From Verrucomicrobiales bacterium (GTDB lineage: Bacteria; Verrucomicrobiota; Verrucomicrobiia; Verrucomicrobiales; V1-33), in assembly GCA_028293125.1 (NCBI GenBank), contig JAQGPJ010000068.1, positions 111,614 through 175,613 on the forward strand: 64,000 bases of DNA, given 5' to 3'. Shown here one piece after another: positions 16,915-25,262 of the stretch. The notes beneath the pieces were generated by a model. That model did no database searches. It was given only the letters and a program-made list of their open reading frames with translations, and was not told the DNA's origin. A program made the position numbers and the translations under genes. Numbering within the stretch: the stretch's first letter is position 1; each line of letters begins with the position of its first letter.

Positions 16915-18171
16915 CTACGGAAACAGCCCCCGCAGCTTCTTGGCTTCGTGGACGCGCTGGATACCCAGGCTGAGGGCGGCGGTGCGCATGGAGAGGCCGC
17001 GGGCGCGTGCCAGGGTGGTGGTCTGCTTGAAGGCGGTTTCGAGGATGCGGTAGAGCTTGCCCATGACCTCGGCCTCGTCCCAGAAGAAGCTTTGGAGGTC
17101 CTGCACCCATTCGAAATAGCTGACCACCACGCCGCCGGCGTTGCAGAGGATGTCGGGGATCAGGAAGATTTCCGGCCTCTGGTCGAGGATGGCGTCGGCC
17201 TCGGGGGTGGTGGGGCCGTTGGCGGCCTCGGCCAGAATGCGGCACTGGATTTGCGCGGCGTTTTTCTCGGTGATCTGACGCTCCAGGGCGGCGGGGACCA
17301 GCACGTCGCAGGGTAGGAGGAGCAGCTCCTCATTGGTGATGCGGTCGGCCTCCGTGAAGCCGGCCAGGCTGCGGTGCTGCGCCAGATGCCGGTCCACCAG
17401 CGCGAGATCAAGGCCGTTGGCATTGTAAAAGCCGCCGTCCACATCGCTGATGGCGATGATTTTGGTGCCGAAGTGGGCCAGGGAGCTCGCGGTGACGGAA
17501 CCCACATTGCCAAAGCCCTGCACCACGGCGGTGCAGTCCTGCGGTTTCAGCTTCAGAGCCTCCATGGCCCGGCCCACGAGAAAGCCGACACCGCGTCCCG
17601 TGGCTTCGCGCCGGCCCTGGGAGCCGCCGAGGCTGACGGGTTTGCCGGTGACCACGCCGGGGACGCTGTGGCCGGTGTGGATGGAGTAGGTGTCCATCAT
17701 CCACGCCATGGTCTGCTCGTTGGTGCCGACATCCGGCGCAGGAATGTCGATCTGCTGGCCGATGAAGGAAATGATCTCCTGCGTGAACCGGCGGGTGATG
17801 CCCTCCAGTTCATTGATGGAGAGCCGGCGGGGATCGCAGGTCACGCCGCCCTTGGCGCCGCCGTAGGGCAGGCCGGTGAGGGCGCATTTCCAGCTCATCC
17901 ACATGGCCAGGGCAGCCACCTCCCCCAGGGCCACGTCCGGGTGATAGCGCATCCCTCCCTTGGTGGGACCCAGGGAGAGGTGGTGCTGCACGCGGAATCC
18001 CGTGAAGACATTCACGGTGCCATCATCCATGCGCACCGGCACCGCCACGGTCAGGGCGCGCTTGGGATACTTGAGGCGGTCGCGGTCCAAAGGATCAATC
18101 CCGAGCAGATCCGCCACGCGGTCAAACTGGGCGCAGGCCATGTCGAACGTGGGGTGCCGGTAGATATCCAT
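16915..18171 (-). CDS. gdhA: Glu/Leu/Phe/Val dehydrogenase (glutamate dehydrogenase)
   Basis: A 418-residue protein, the normal length of the hexameric, ~45-kDa subunit class. The active-site stretch LPYGGAKGG (101-109) contains the catalytic Lys, and PAPDVGTNE and the dinucleotide-binding GFGNVGS (219-225) are intact. It interconverts glutamate and 2-oxoglutarate plus ammonia with NAD(P)H. It is transcribed alone. Its last ~270 bases are duplicated, with decay, at 15620-15940. Confidence 0.95.
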   Translation of the reverse strand: MDIYRHPTFDMACAQFDRVADLLGIDPLDRDRLKYPKRALTVAVPVRMDDGTVNVFTGFRVQHHLSLGPTKGGMRYHPDVALGEVAALAMWMSWKCALTGLPYGGAKGGVTCDPRRLSINELEGITRRFTQEIISFIGQQIDIPAPDVGTNEQTMAWMMDTYSIHTGHSVPGVVTGKPVSLGGSQGRREATGRGVGFLVGRAMEALKLKPQDCTAVVQGFGNVGSVTASSLAHFGTKIIAISDVDGGFYNANGLDLALVDRHLAQHRSLAGFTEADRITNEELLLLPCDVLVPAALERQITEKNAAQIQCRILAEAANGPTTPEADAILDQRPEIFLIPDILCNAGGVVVSYFEWVQDLQSFFWDEAEVMGKLYRILETAFKQTTTLARARGLSMRTAALSLGIQRVHEAKKLRGLFP

Positions 18172-18245
18172 GCCGCCATTATGGCTGCCGGCAATCAGGC
18201 GGCAAAGTCGAAAGTTGTGGGCCGCGGAAAGCGGGGGCGGCCCGC

Positions 18246-19133
18246 TCAGCCGCCCCAGTGCTGCGCGATTTTGCGGCGCAGGAAGTCCACGCTGCGCTCC
18301 AGCTGGTCCATGCCCTCCACCCCGTCCTCAATGCTGATCCAGCCGTCGAAGCCCACACGGCGCAACTCCGTGAAGATGGCGTCGTAATCATTGAGACCCT
18401 TGCCGATTTCACCGTGGCGCAGGCGCTTGGCATAACCCACCGCGCCGTTCTCCTCCCGCCACAGATCCTCCAGGGTGCCCTCCGCCAGATAGCGGTCGCT
18501 GGCGTGCATGGTCACCACGCGGGAGGATACCCGGCGCAGCAGCTCCAGCGGATCCTCGCCGGCCAGGAAGGTGTTGCTGGGGTCGTAGTTCACCCCGAAG
18601 AACGGATGGTCGATGCGGTCCACCAGTTCGCAGAAGATCTCCATCTTCTGGGCGAACTCCGGGAATTCCCAGAAGTCGTCCTTGTAATGGTTCTCCAGGA
18701 TGAGGGTGATGCCCCGCTCCTGGGCATAGGGCAGGCAGGCCTCAATGCCCGCCGATGCCAGCTTCACGCCCTCCTCCCGGGAAACCTCCGGCCGGCGCTG
18801 CCCGCTGAGCACCCGGCAGTAGGAGCCGCCCAGCGCCTGGGTCATGTCGATCCAGCGTTTCTGCTTGGCGACCTCATTCTCACGGAAGGCCGGATCGGGA
18901 TTGGTGAAGTCGGGCGAGCAGCACATCATGGGGATCACCTTGCCCGTGTCCTCCACCTCTTTACGGAAGCGGCTCCAGTTCCGCTCGTCGGCCATTTCCA
19001 GAAAACCCGCGTACCATTCCAGTCCGGCAATTTCCAGTTTGGATGCTAGGGCGATCCACTCGGAGGCGGTCATGGTGCCATCCTTGCAGAGCGCCTGCAT
19101 GAAGGCTTTGGGAAATGCGGCGAGCTGGGGCAT
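18246..19133 (-). CDS. sugar phosphate isomerase/epimerase family (TIM barrel)
   Basis: A 295-residue xylose-isomerase-like TIM-barrel protein without a signal peptide. Typical metal-ligand strands are visible: ILENHYKDD (Glu), FGVNYDPSNTFLAGEDP (Asp), VTMHASDR (His) and ISIEDGVEGMD (Glu). The substrate cannot be told from sequence; inosose, hydroxypyruvate or a keto-sugar are all possible. It is 74 bases upstream of gdhA on the same strand. Confidence 0.85.
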   Translation of the reverse strand: MPQLAAFPKAFMQALCKDGTMTASEWIALASKLEIAGLEWYAGFLEMADERNWSRFRKEVEDTGKVIPMMCCSPDFTNPDPAFRENEVAKQKRWIDMTQALGGSYCRVLSGQRRPEVSREEGVKLASAGIEACLPYAQERGITLILENHYKDDFWEFPEFAQKMEIFCELVDRIDHPFFGVNYDPSNTFLAGEDPLELLRRVSSRVVTMHASDRYLAEGTLEDLWREENGAVGYAKRLRHGEIGKGLNDYDAIFTELRRVGFDGWISIEDGVEGMDQLERSVDFLRRKIAQHWGG

Positions 19134-19417
19134 GGGAAAAGTCAGGGTGCTGGAGGTTGAATGGAAGGGTGGGCGGACGGATGAAGGGCTAGACGGATGA
19201 AGGGCTGGCTGGCTGAATCAGCGGGGCAGGGCATCCGCGGAAACGGAGCCCGCCGCGGCGCACGGCCCTCCATACTGCGGCAGTGCTGTTGGCATATCAT
19301 TCTCCTTCGTGCAAAAGCCATCCTGCCGCTCCCGGCCTCCGCTTCCTCTCCCGCCGCCGCAGCCAGCTTGACACCGGGGGCGGCTGTGGTGGAGCGGTGC
19401 GGTTTCCTCCATTCTCC

Positions 19418-20740
19418 ATGATGACCCCCGATGAGACTGCGCAGCTGACGCTGTGGGACAAAACCCATGTCTGGCATCCCTTCACCCAGATGCGCGACTG
19501 GTGCGCGCCGGAGCACCAGCCGCTTTTCATCACCCGCGGGGAAGGCGTGTGGCTGTACGATCAGGAGGGGCGGCGCTACATCGATGGCAACTCGACCATC
19601 TGGACCAACATCCACGGCCACGCCCATCCGGCGCTGAATGCGGCGCTGCTGGAGCAGGCGGGGCGCATCGCCCACGTGTCCGCTTTGGGTTTCGCCAACG
19701 AACCGGCGGCGCGGCTGGCCAGGGCCCTGACGGATCTGTGGCCGGCCGGCACGCTGACCCGCGTGTTTTTCAGCGACGACGGCTCCACCGCCATCGAGTG
19801 CGCCGTGAAAATGGCGCTGCAGTATCATCAGCTGACCGGGCATCCCGAGCGCTGTGCCTTCGCCGCCTTTGACCAGGCCTATCACGGCGACACCATGGCG
19901 GCGGCCACCCTGGGCGGCATTGCAGCCTTCGCGGACCGCTTCCGGAAGTTCGGACTGACCACGCACCACTTTCAAAACCTGCAGGCTCTGCGCGCCATGC
20001 CGGAGGAGTGGAGTGATACCTTGGCAGCGGTGATCATCGAGCCCCTCATGCAGGGCAGCGCGGGCATGCGGCCCTGGCCGGCGGGCATGCTGGCGGGACT
20101 GCGCGCCTGGTGCGACGAGCGGGGCGTGCTGCTGATTTGCGACGAGGTGATGACCGGGTTTGGCCGCACCGGGAAAATGTTCGCCTGCGAAAATGAGTCG
20201 GTGATCCCGGACTTCCTGTGCCTGGCCAAAGGCATCACCGGCGGATATATGCCCTTGGCGGCGACGCTGACCACGGAGCGGATTTTCGGCGCGTTTCTCG
20301 GCACTTATGCTGAACTGAAAACCTTCTTCTATGGCCACAGTTATACGGGGAATCCGCTCGCCTGCGCCGTGGCCCTGGCCAGTCTGGAGGTTTTCCGGCG
20401 GGAGGAAACCCTGGCGCGGCTGCAGCCGAAAATGGAGCGGATGTCCCGCCTGCTGGCGGAGCTGCGGGCCCGGCATCCCCGTCACGTGGGGGAGGTGCGG
20501 CGGTGCGGCTTCATGGCCGGCATCCAGCTCATGGCGGACGCGGAAACGGGGGAACCGTATCCCTGGGAGGACCAGACCGGTGCCCGCGTCTGCCTCGCCG
20601 CCCGCGCCCACGGACTGCTGACCCGGCCCATCCGGGACACGGTGGTGCTCATGCCGCCGCTGGTGATTCCGGAGGACGCGCTCCGGCAGGCCGTTCAAGC
20701 CTTGAGCCAGGCCATTGGCGAAGTCTGCGGGCCAGGATAG
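19418..20740 (+). CDS. bioA: adenosylmethionine--8-amino-7-oxononanoate aminotransferase
   Basis: A 440-residue class III PLP aminotransferase. BioA features are the N-terminal HVWHPFTQM motif (18-26), SDDGSTAIECAVKMALQYH (about 119-137), AYHGDT, the ICDEVMTGFGRTG motif with the cofactor-binding Asp near 242 and the Schiff-base Lys in LAKGITGGYMPL (271). It makes 7,8-diaminononanoate in biotin synthesis using S-adenosylmethionine as amino donor. Start taken at 19418 (MMTPDE). No other bio genes are in the window. Confidence 0.95.
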   Translation: MMTPDETAQLTLWDKTHVWHPFTQMRDWCAPEHQPLFITRGEGVWLYDQEGRRYIDGNSTIWTNIHGHAHPALNAALLEQAGRIAHVSALGFANEPAARLARALTDLWPAGTLTRVFFSDDGSTAIECAVKMALQYHQLTGHPERCAFAAFDQAYHGDTMAAATLGGIAAFADRFRKFGLTTHHFQNLQALRAMPEEWSDTLAAVIIEPLMQGSAGMRPWPAGMLAGLRAWCDERGVLLICDEVMTGFGRTGKMFACENESVIPDFLCLAKGITGGYMPLAATLTTERIFGAFLGTYAELKTFFYGHSYTGNPLACAVALASLEVFRREETLARLQPKMERMSRLLAELRARHPRHVGEVRRCGFMAGIQLMADAETGEPYPWEDQTGARVCLAARAHGLLTRPIRDTVVLMPPLVIPEDALRQAVQALSQAIGEVCGPG

Positions 20741-20905
20741 GAAATTCCCCTATCTACTAAAATCCGCCATCACCGGTGAATGATCCCGCTTGTGCCGGGG
20801 TCCAAGCATCTGCTGGAATGTGCTCTGCCGTAACCGTGAAAACACGGCCATCCGGCACCGTTCAACCCACTCAACCACCCACTCACCCGCAACCCTTCCA
20901 AATTC

Positions 20906-21385
20906 ATGAAAACAATGCTGCTGCTTTTCACCGCCGCCACTCTGGCCGCCCTGACGGTCACCGCGCCGGCCGCCGACCGCAAATCCTCCCGCCCTGAGAA
21001 AGAGGAAAAAGCCAAAAAAGAGCCTGTTCTGAGCTACTTCACCTTCGTGCTGGAGGGGGCCAAGGATGAGACCATCGCCGATCTCTCCAAAACCGTGATC
21101 GGCGGCATCAAGGATCTGAAAATCATGTCATGGACCAAGGGCGATAAAGGCTACGAGGCCAAAGTCAGCACCACTGCAGCCCGCCTCAGCCGCGGCGACA
21201 TCACCAAAGCCCTGAAGGACTCCAAGTCCCTCAAGGATGAGAAGGATTTGAAAGTCGCCGATTTCAAGTCCGTCCGCCCTGACAAGGATGAGAAGAAGGC
21301 TGATGACAAAAAGGCTGATGACAAAAAAGACGATAAGAAGGATATGAAGCCGGACAGCAAGTCCGATTCCAAGGACGCCAAGTAG
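20906..21385 (+). CDS. exported Lys/Asp-rich hypothetical protein
   Basis: A 159-residue protein with a signal peptide (residues 1-23, ...TVTAPAA) and a small central alpha/beta region (YFTFVLEGAKDETIADLSKTV...), followed by a low-complexity tail dominated by Lys, Asp and Ser (about 118-159, repeated KADDKKADDKK-like units). The central part resembles a ferredoxin-like fold similar to heavy-metal-associated domains but lacks Cys. Function unknown. A strong terminator follows. Confidence 0.75.
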   Translation: MKTMLLLFTAATLAALTVTAPAADRKSSRPEKEEKAKKEPVLSYFTFVLEGAKDETIADLSKTVIGGIKDLKIMSWTKGDKGYEAKVSTTAARLSRGDITKALKDSKSLKDEKDLKVADFKSVRPDKDEKKADDKKADDKKDDKKDMKPDSKSDSKDAK

Positions 21386-21439
21386 TCTGACGCCTCCAAA
21401 ATACCCCATTTCCCGAAGGAACCCGCCTTCCATTCCCAG

Positions 21440-21473
21440 CCCTCCTTCGGCCTGCCGCCGGAGGAGGGTTTTT
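21440..21473 (+). terminator. rho-independent terminator
   Basis: A 12-bp stem (CCCTCCTTCGGC with GCCGGAGGAGGG, one G-T pair) and 5-base loop, followed by five T residues, 54 bases after the preceding stop codon. Confidence 0.9.
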
Positions 21474-21528
21474 GGTTTACGGCAATTCAGGCCTGGCCGC
21501 CAACGATCGTGCACATCACAGTGACGGC

Positions 21529-21984
21529 ATGTTTCACATCGTCCTCATTGAGCCTGAAATCCCTCCCAACACCGGAAATATCGGACGCCTCTGCCTCGCC
21601 ACCGGAGCCACCCTGCATCTGGTGGGGCCGCTGGGATTCTCCACCGATGACCGCACTCTGAAGCGAGCCGGCCTCGACTACTGGGCGGAGGTGGACTGCC
21701 GCCACTGGCCGGATTTCGCCACTCTTCAAGCGGCTGCCGCGCCGGATGCCCGCTTCTTCTATCTGACCACTAAAACCCGCCGTCCTTACTGGGAGGAACA
21801 ATTCCAGCCCGGCGACCACCTCGTTTTTGGCCGGGAAAGCAAAGGACTGCCGGAACCCCTCCTCGCCGCCCACCCGCGGCAATGCCTCACCATCCCCCAG
21901 AAAAACGTCCGCAGCCTCAACCTCGCCACGGCTGCCGGGATCGTGCTTTTCGAGGCCGTGCGGCAGCAGCACTGCGGGAGGTGA
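21529..21984 (+). CDS. trmL: tRNA (cytidine(34)-2'-O)-methyltransferase
   Basis: A 151-residue SPOUT methyltransferase, the minimal TrmL length. Diagnostic motifs are PEIPPNTGNIGRLCLATGA (about 9-27), VFGRESKGLP (about 97-106) and the knot segment NVRSLNLATAAGIVLFEA. It 2'-O-methylates the wobble base of tRNA-Leu isoacceptors using SAM. Start at 21529, because the 19 codons upstream lie in the terminator region. Confidence 0.95.
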   Translation: MFHIVLIEPEIPPNTGNIGRLCLATGATLHLVGPLGFSTDDRTLKRAGLDYWAEVDCRHWPDFATLQAAAAPDARFFYLTTKTRRPYWEEQFQPGDHLVFGRESKGLPEPLLAAHPRQCLTIPQKNVRSLNLATAAGIVLFEAVRQQHCGR

Positions 21985-22008
21985 AGTTGCCAGTCAAACT
22001 CCGGAATA

Positions 22009-22096
22009 CAAAAGGGGCAGAGGAGCCGGCTGAACCGGAGATGAAATGAATCCTCCTGCCGGACTTCGCCCGAACATGGCCTCTTTTCCCCTTTTG
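22009..22096. other. inverted repeat in carA leader region
   Basis: Perfect 9-bp arms, CAAAAGGGG at 22009-22017 and CCCCTTTTG at 22088-22096, enclose about 70 bases that also contain short internal complementarity. It lies 54 bases before the carA start. A leader structure is possible; nothing in the sequence ties it to a known pyrimidine or arginine switch. Confidence 0.35.
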
Positions 22097-22149
22097 CCGA
22101 CCCCTCCCGCCTTGATTTCACGGCGCGGTGCATTAGGCAGAAACTCAGC

Positions 22150-23298
22150 ATGCCCATGAAAGCCCTCCTTGCCCTTGAAGACGGTGTCCACTTTTTCGGT
22201 GAAGCCTTCGGTGTTCCCGGAAGCACCTCGGGAGAAATCTGCTTCAACACCTCCATGACCGGTTACCAGGAGGTCCTCACGGACCCCTCCTACCGGGGGC
22301 AAATCGTGGCCATGACCTACCCGCTCATTGGGAACTACGGCGTCAATGAGACGGATCAGGAGAGCGGCGGGCCCCATGTGCGGGGTTTCGTGATCGGGGA
22401 ACTGTGCCGGGTGCCGAGCAACTGGCGCTCGGAGCTGAGTCTGGAAGATTATTTCAAAAAGTGGAACCTCCTCGGGATCGAGGGTGTGGACACCCGCCGG
22501 CTGACCAAGCACCTGCGCACCCGCGGGGCCATGCGTGCCTTCCTGAGCACGGAGGTCCTGGACCCGGTTGAGGCCGCGGCCCGCGCCGCCGCCAGCAAGC
22601 CCATGCTGGGCAGCGACTATGTGAAGGAGGTGAGCACCCCGGAGAGCTACCTGTGGGATCCCCAGAGCAGTCTGAGCCAGGACTGGATGCTGCCCACGGG
22701 AAATGGCCCCGCCATCGCCACCCTGCCGGAGGCGAAATACCGCATCGTGGCCTACGATTTCGGGATCAAACTGAACATCCTGCGCCGTCTGCGGCAGGAG
22801 GGATTCCATGTGGATGTGGTGCCCGCCAGCGCCACCGCCGCCGAGGTGCTGGCCAAAAAGCCCGACGGAGTGTTTCTCTCCAACGGCCCCGGCGATCCCT
22901 CCGCGCTGGGGTACGCCCACCAGGAGATTGAAAAACTGATCGGCAAAACGCCGATCTTCGCCATCTGCCTGGGCCACCAGCTCATCGGCCACGCGGTGGG
23001 GGGCAAAACCTTCAAGCTCAAGTTCGGACACCGGGGCGGCAACCAGCCCGTGCAGGACCTCCGCACCGGGCAGGTCGCCATCACCAGCCAGAACCACGGC
23101 TTCGCGGTCGATCCCGACAGTCTGCCCTCCAACGTCGAGGTCACCCACATCAATCTCAACGACCAGACCGTGGAGGGACTCCGCCATAAGGATGCCCCGG
23201 TGTTCAGCGTGCAGTATCACCCTGAGGCGGCCCCCGGCCCCAATGATGCCCGCTACTTCTTCACGGAGTTCGCCGACCTGATCGAGAAATCGCGCTGA
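22150..23298 (+). CDS. carA: carbamoyl-phosphate synthase small subunit
   Basis: A 382-residue glutamine-hydrolysing subunit. The N-terminal CarA domain (about 1-150) includes [18 protein letters not shown]. The class I amidotransferase domain has the FLSNGPGDP loop, nucleophile Cys273 in AICLGHQ, and His357 and Glu359 in YHPEA. It supplies ammonia to CarB for arginine and pyrimidine synthesis. carB is not adjacent in this window. Confidence 0.96.
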   Translation: MPMKALLALEDGVHFFGEAFGVPGSTSGEICFNTSMTGYQEVLTDPSYRGQIVAMTYPLIGNYGVNETDQESGGPHVRGFVIGELCRVPSNWRSELSLEDYFKKWNLLGIEGVDTRRLTKHLRTRGAMRAFLSTEVLDPVEAAARAAASKPMLGSDYVKEVSTPESYLWDPQSSLSQDWMLPTGNGPAIATLPEAKYRIVAYDFGIKLNILRRLRQEGFHVDVVPASATAAEVLAKKPDGVFLSNGPGDPSALGYAHQEIEKLIGKTPIFAICLGHQLIGHAVGGKTFKLKFGHRGGNQPVQDLRTGQVAITSQNHGFAVDPDSLPSNVEVTHINLNDQTVEGLRHKDAPVFSVQYHPEAAPGPNDARYFFTEFADLIEKSR

Positions 23299-23372
23299 AA
23301 ACCTGGTGGGAATGTGGCGTGATCCCGGGTTCCATGGATTTTTCCATGAGGATTGCCGGGAATGGCTGACCT

Positions 23373-23786
23373 CTACCGCCGGTGCCGCCAGTGGAGCCCC
23401 CACAGCAGCAGGGCGGCCACGGCGGTGAACCCGGCCCCTCCCCAAAGGGAGATGCCGGAAACGTAATCATGGTCCGCCGCCCCGGTCATGACCAGGAAGG
23501 TCAGCTCATCCAGGATCAGTCCGCTGCCGATCCCGACGGCCACGCGGGCCAGAATGGCGGTCATGCGCCACTTCGCGCCAAACGCCAGAATAAAGGCGGC
23601 GGGAATGAGCACCAGCGTGCCGGTGAACAAATGATGCACCAGATACCCGCCCGGATAAACATGCTGCACCTGCACCAAATGCAGATACAGCCGCAGCACC
23701 GCGAAGGTGCCGGCCATCGGCAGGAGAATCAGGAGCAGAGTCTGCCGCGGGGTCAGGTGGACGGAGGAGGAATTCACCACGCACAT
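23373..23786 (-). CDS. small integral membrane protein
   Basis: A 137-residue protein with about four hydrophobic segments: LLLILLPMAGTFAVLRLYL, GTLVLIPAAFILAFG, VAVGIGSGLILDELTFLVM and GAGFTAVAALLLWGLHW. It has a short basic C terminus (HWRHRR) and a conserved-looking GGYLVHHLFTG loop with two His. The family is unknown to me. Transcribed convergently to carA. Confidence 0.75.
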   Translation of the reverse strand: MCVVNSSSVHLTPRQTLLLILLPMAGTFAVLRLYLHLVQVQHVYPGGYLVHHLFTGTLVLIPAAFILAFGAKWRMTAILARVAVGIGSGLILDELTFLVMTGAADHDYVSGISLWGGAGFTAVAALLLWGLHWRHRR

Positions 23787-23871
23787 GAGTGCCGACGTTG
23801 CATAGCTTATGGCGGAATAAAAGCGGGTCCGTTGGGGGAAATCACATAGTATCCAGCCTCCTGCAAGCTGA

Positions 23872-23979
23872 GCAGCCCAGCGGAATGGTTTACTCCAGCA
23901 GATGAGCCAGCACTATATGATCTTCTCCGACGAATCCATGTTACCGGAAATTACAGTGGCACGTGGTTGGTATTACTGA
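23872..23979 (+). pseudogene. probable remnant of darT C-terminus
   Basis: In this frame, 35 codons run from a stop at 23869 to a TGA at 23977. They end with a segment reading SDESMLPEITVARGWYY. DarT toxins (DNA ADP-ribosyltransferases) usually end in a similar strand finishing with WYF or WYY, and the remnant lies 15 bases before a DarG-like macrodomain gene, exactly where darT belongs. The rest of the toxin gene, including all catalytic motifs, is missing. The assignment rests on a short match plus position. Confidence 0.5.
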
Positions 23980-23994
23980 TAATCCCATACCAAA

Positions 23995-24558
23995 ATGATT
24001 GTCGAAAGCTCTGGAAATTTACTTGATTCGCCCGCTGAAGCGCTGGTGAACGCGGTGAATTGCGTCGGCGTGATGGGGAAAGGAATCGCGCTTCAATTTG
24101 CCAAAGCCTTTCCCTCAAACCTCCTGGCATACCAAACGGCGTGCCGGCGGAAAGAAGTGGAGCCGGGGAAAATGTTTGTGACCCGGAACCCTAATTTGAC
24201 CGGCCCCGAATGGATCATTAACTTTCCGACCAAACGACATTGGAAAGGGTGGTCAAGGCTCGACGATGTCGCGAGCGGATTAACTGCGTTGACGGCGTCA
24301 ATCCAAGAGCACAACATCCGGAGTATTGCCGTGCCGCCGCTTGGGTGCGGCAATGGAGGGTTAAACTGGGCCGACGTGCGTCCTCTCATCGAAGAGGCGT
24401 TTGCGGCCCTCCCAAGTGTTAAAGTTTTCCTCTTTTCTCCAATGGGGGCATCCAAAGCCGCCGCGATGCCGAACAAAACCAAGCGGCCAAAGGTTACAGA
24501 CACGGCGGTTTCAAGTTCCAAGCCGAAGGGGGGATGGCATGACAGTGTCCACAGGTGA
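23995..24558 (+). CDS. macrodomain protein, truncated DarG-like antitoxin
   Basis: A 187-residue protein. Residues 1-155 form a macrodomain of the DarG type: NAVNCVGVMGKGIALQFAKAFP (about 20-41), NFPTKRHWKGWSRLDD, VPPLGCGNGGLNW and FLFSPMGASKA. Full-length DarG continues for about 200 more residues after this point; here the frame ends soon after PKVTDT with a Lys/Ser-rich unrelated tail. The macrodomain removes ADP-ribose from thymidines in DNA and looks intact, so the protein may still be active. The truncation and the loss of darT point to a decayed system. Confidence 0.85.
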   Translation: MIVESSGNLLDSPAEALVNAVNCVGVMGKGIALQFAKAFPSNLLAYQTACRRKEVEPGKMFVTRNPNLTGPEWIINFPTKRHWKGWSRLDDVASGLTALTASIQEHNIRSIAVPPLGCGNGGLNWADVRPLIEEAFAALPSVKVFLFSPMGASKAAAMPNKTKRPKVTDTAVSSSKPKGGWHDSVHR

Positions 24559-24651
24559 AGGGAGTGACGACCAAACCTGTCCCCCCTTTGAGAACCTGCG
24601 GACACCTCACAAGCGAAGCGGAAGCACAGATTGAAAACAGAGCCGGTCGGC

Positions 24652-24930
24652 GGGGCCGGTGGGGCCGGGCAAGTTTCAGGGTCGGCCCCAAGGTCGGCCC
24701 CACTTAACTATTTCATAATGAACAGATTAAGGGGAAAGTTCCCGTGTGGGGCCGGTTTTCCGGGCGCTCAGGCTCTAGTAGAGGAGGAACATATTTCTTT
24801 TTTTAAATATTTTTCCAGAGAAGGAAAAGGACTAACCGGCCCCATCCGGCCTCATCTAGGTTAATCCATTGAAATTGAAAGCATTAAGTGGGGCCGGCCC
24901 CTGCCGGAAAGTCGGCCCCATCCGGCCCCA
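24652..24930. repeat. cluster of ~9 GGGGCCG/CGGCCCC repeats
   Basis: Copies of GGGGCCGG or its complement occur near 24652, 24661, 24683, 24695, 24748, 24836, 24890 (palindromic GGGGCCGGCCCC), 24913 and 24923. The last pair are direct repeats at a 10-base step. An AT-rich stretch (24787-24817) lies inside the cluster. The 704-base gene-free interval 24559-25262 holds this cluster and otherwise no supported gene. It is directly downstream of the primase-helicase gene, consistent with a replication origin or a protein-binding array. Confidence 0.75.
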
Positions 24931-25262
24931 TCCGGCGGGGACGCGGGGCAGGAGTCACCTCTTTATCAGTGGCGGCGGATCCGGGGGGGACGCGTCGGGG
25001 GTGGTGGCCACAGCGCCCTGATTTTCCCTGAAACCGCTGGCGCTCAACGGCTGAAGGGTAGTGCTGAATTCAGGCTTGGGAACCGGGACGGAAAGGCGCT
25101 CTCAACTCCGAGGGCGTCCTCGAATGTTCCGGCCTTCAGCCGGAAGGCCATCTCCGCCGGCCCCGGATGCGGCCGCGCCGGTCTCACCGCCCTGATACGG
25201 AAAAGCCCTGCCAGTGATGATCCGGCAGGGTAAAACAGGGTGAAATGGAAGTCGGCGGGCGG

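Noticed and set aside
23872..23979. Functional small gene
   Set aside because: It is 35 codons after a stop, with no ribosome site at its Met codons; a darT remnant explains it better.
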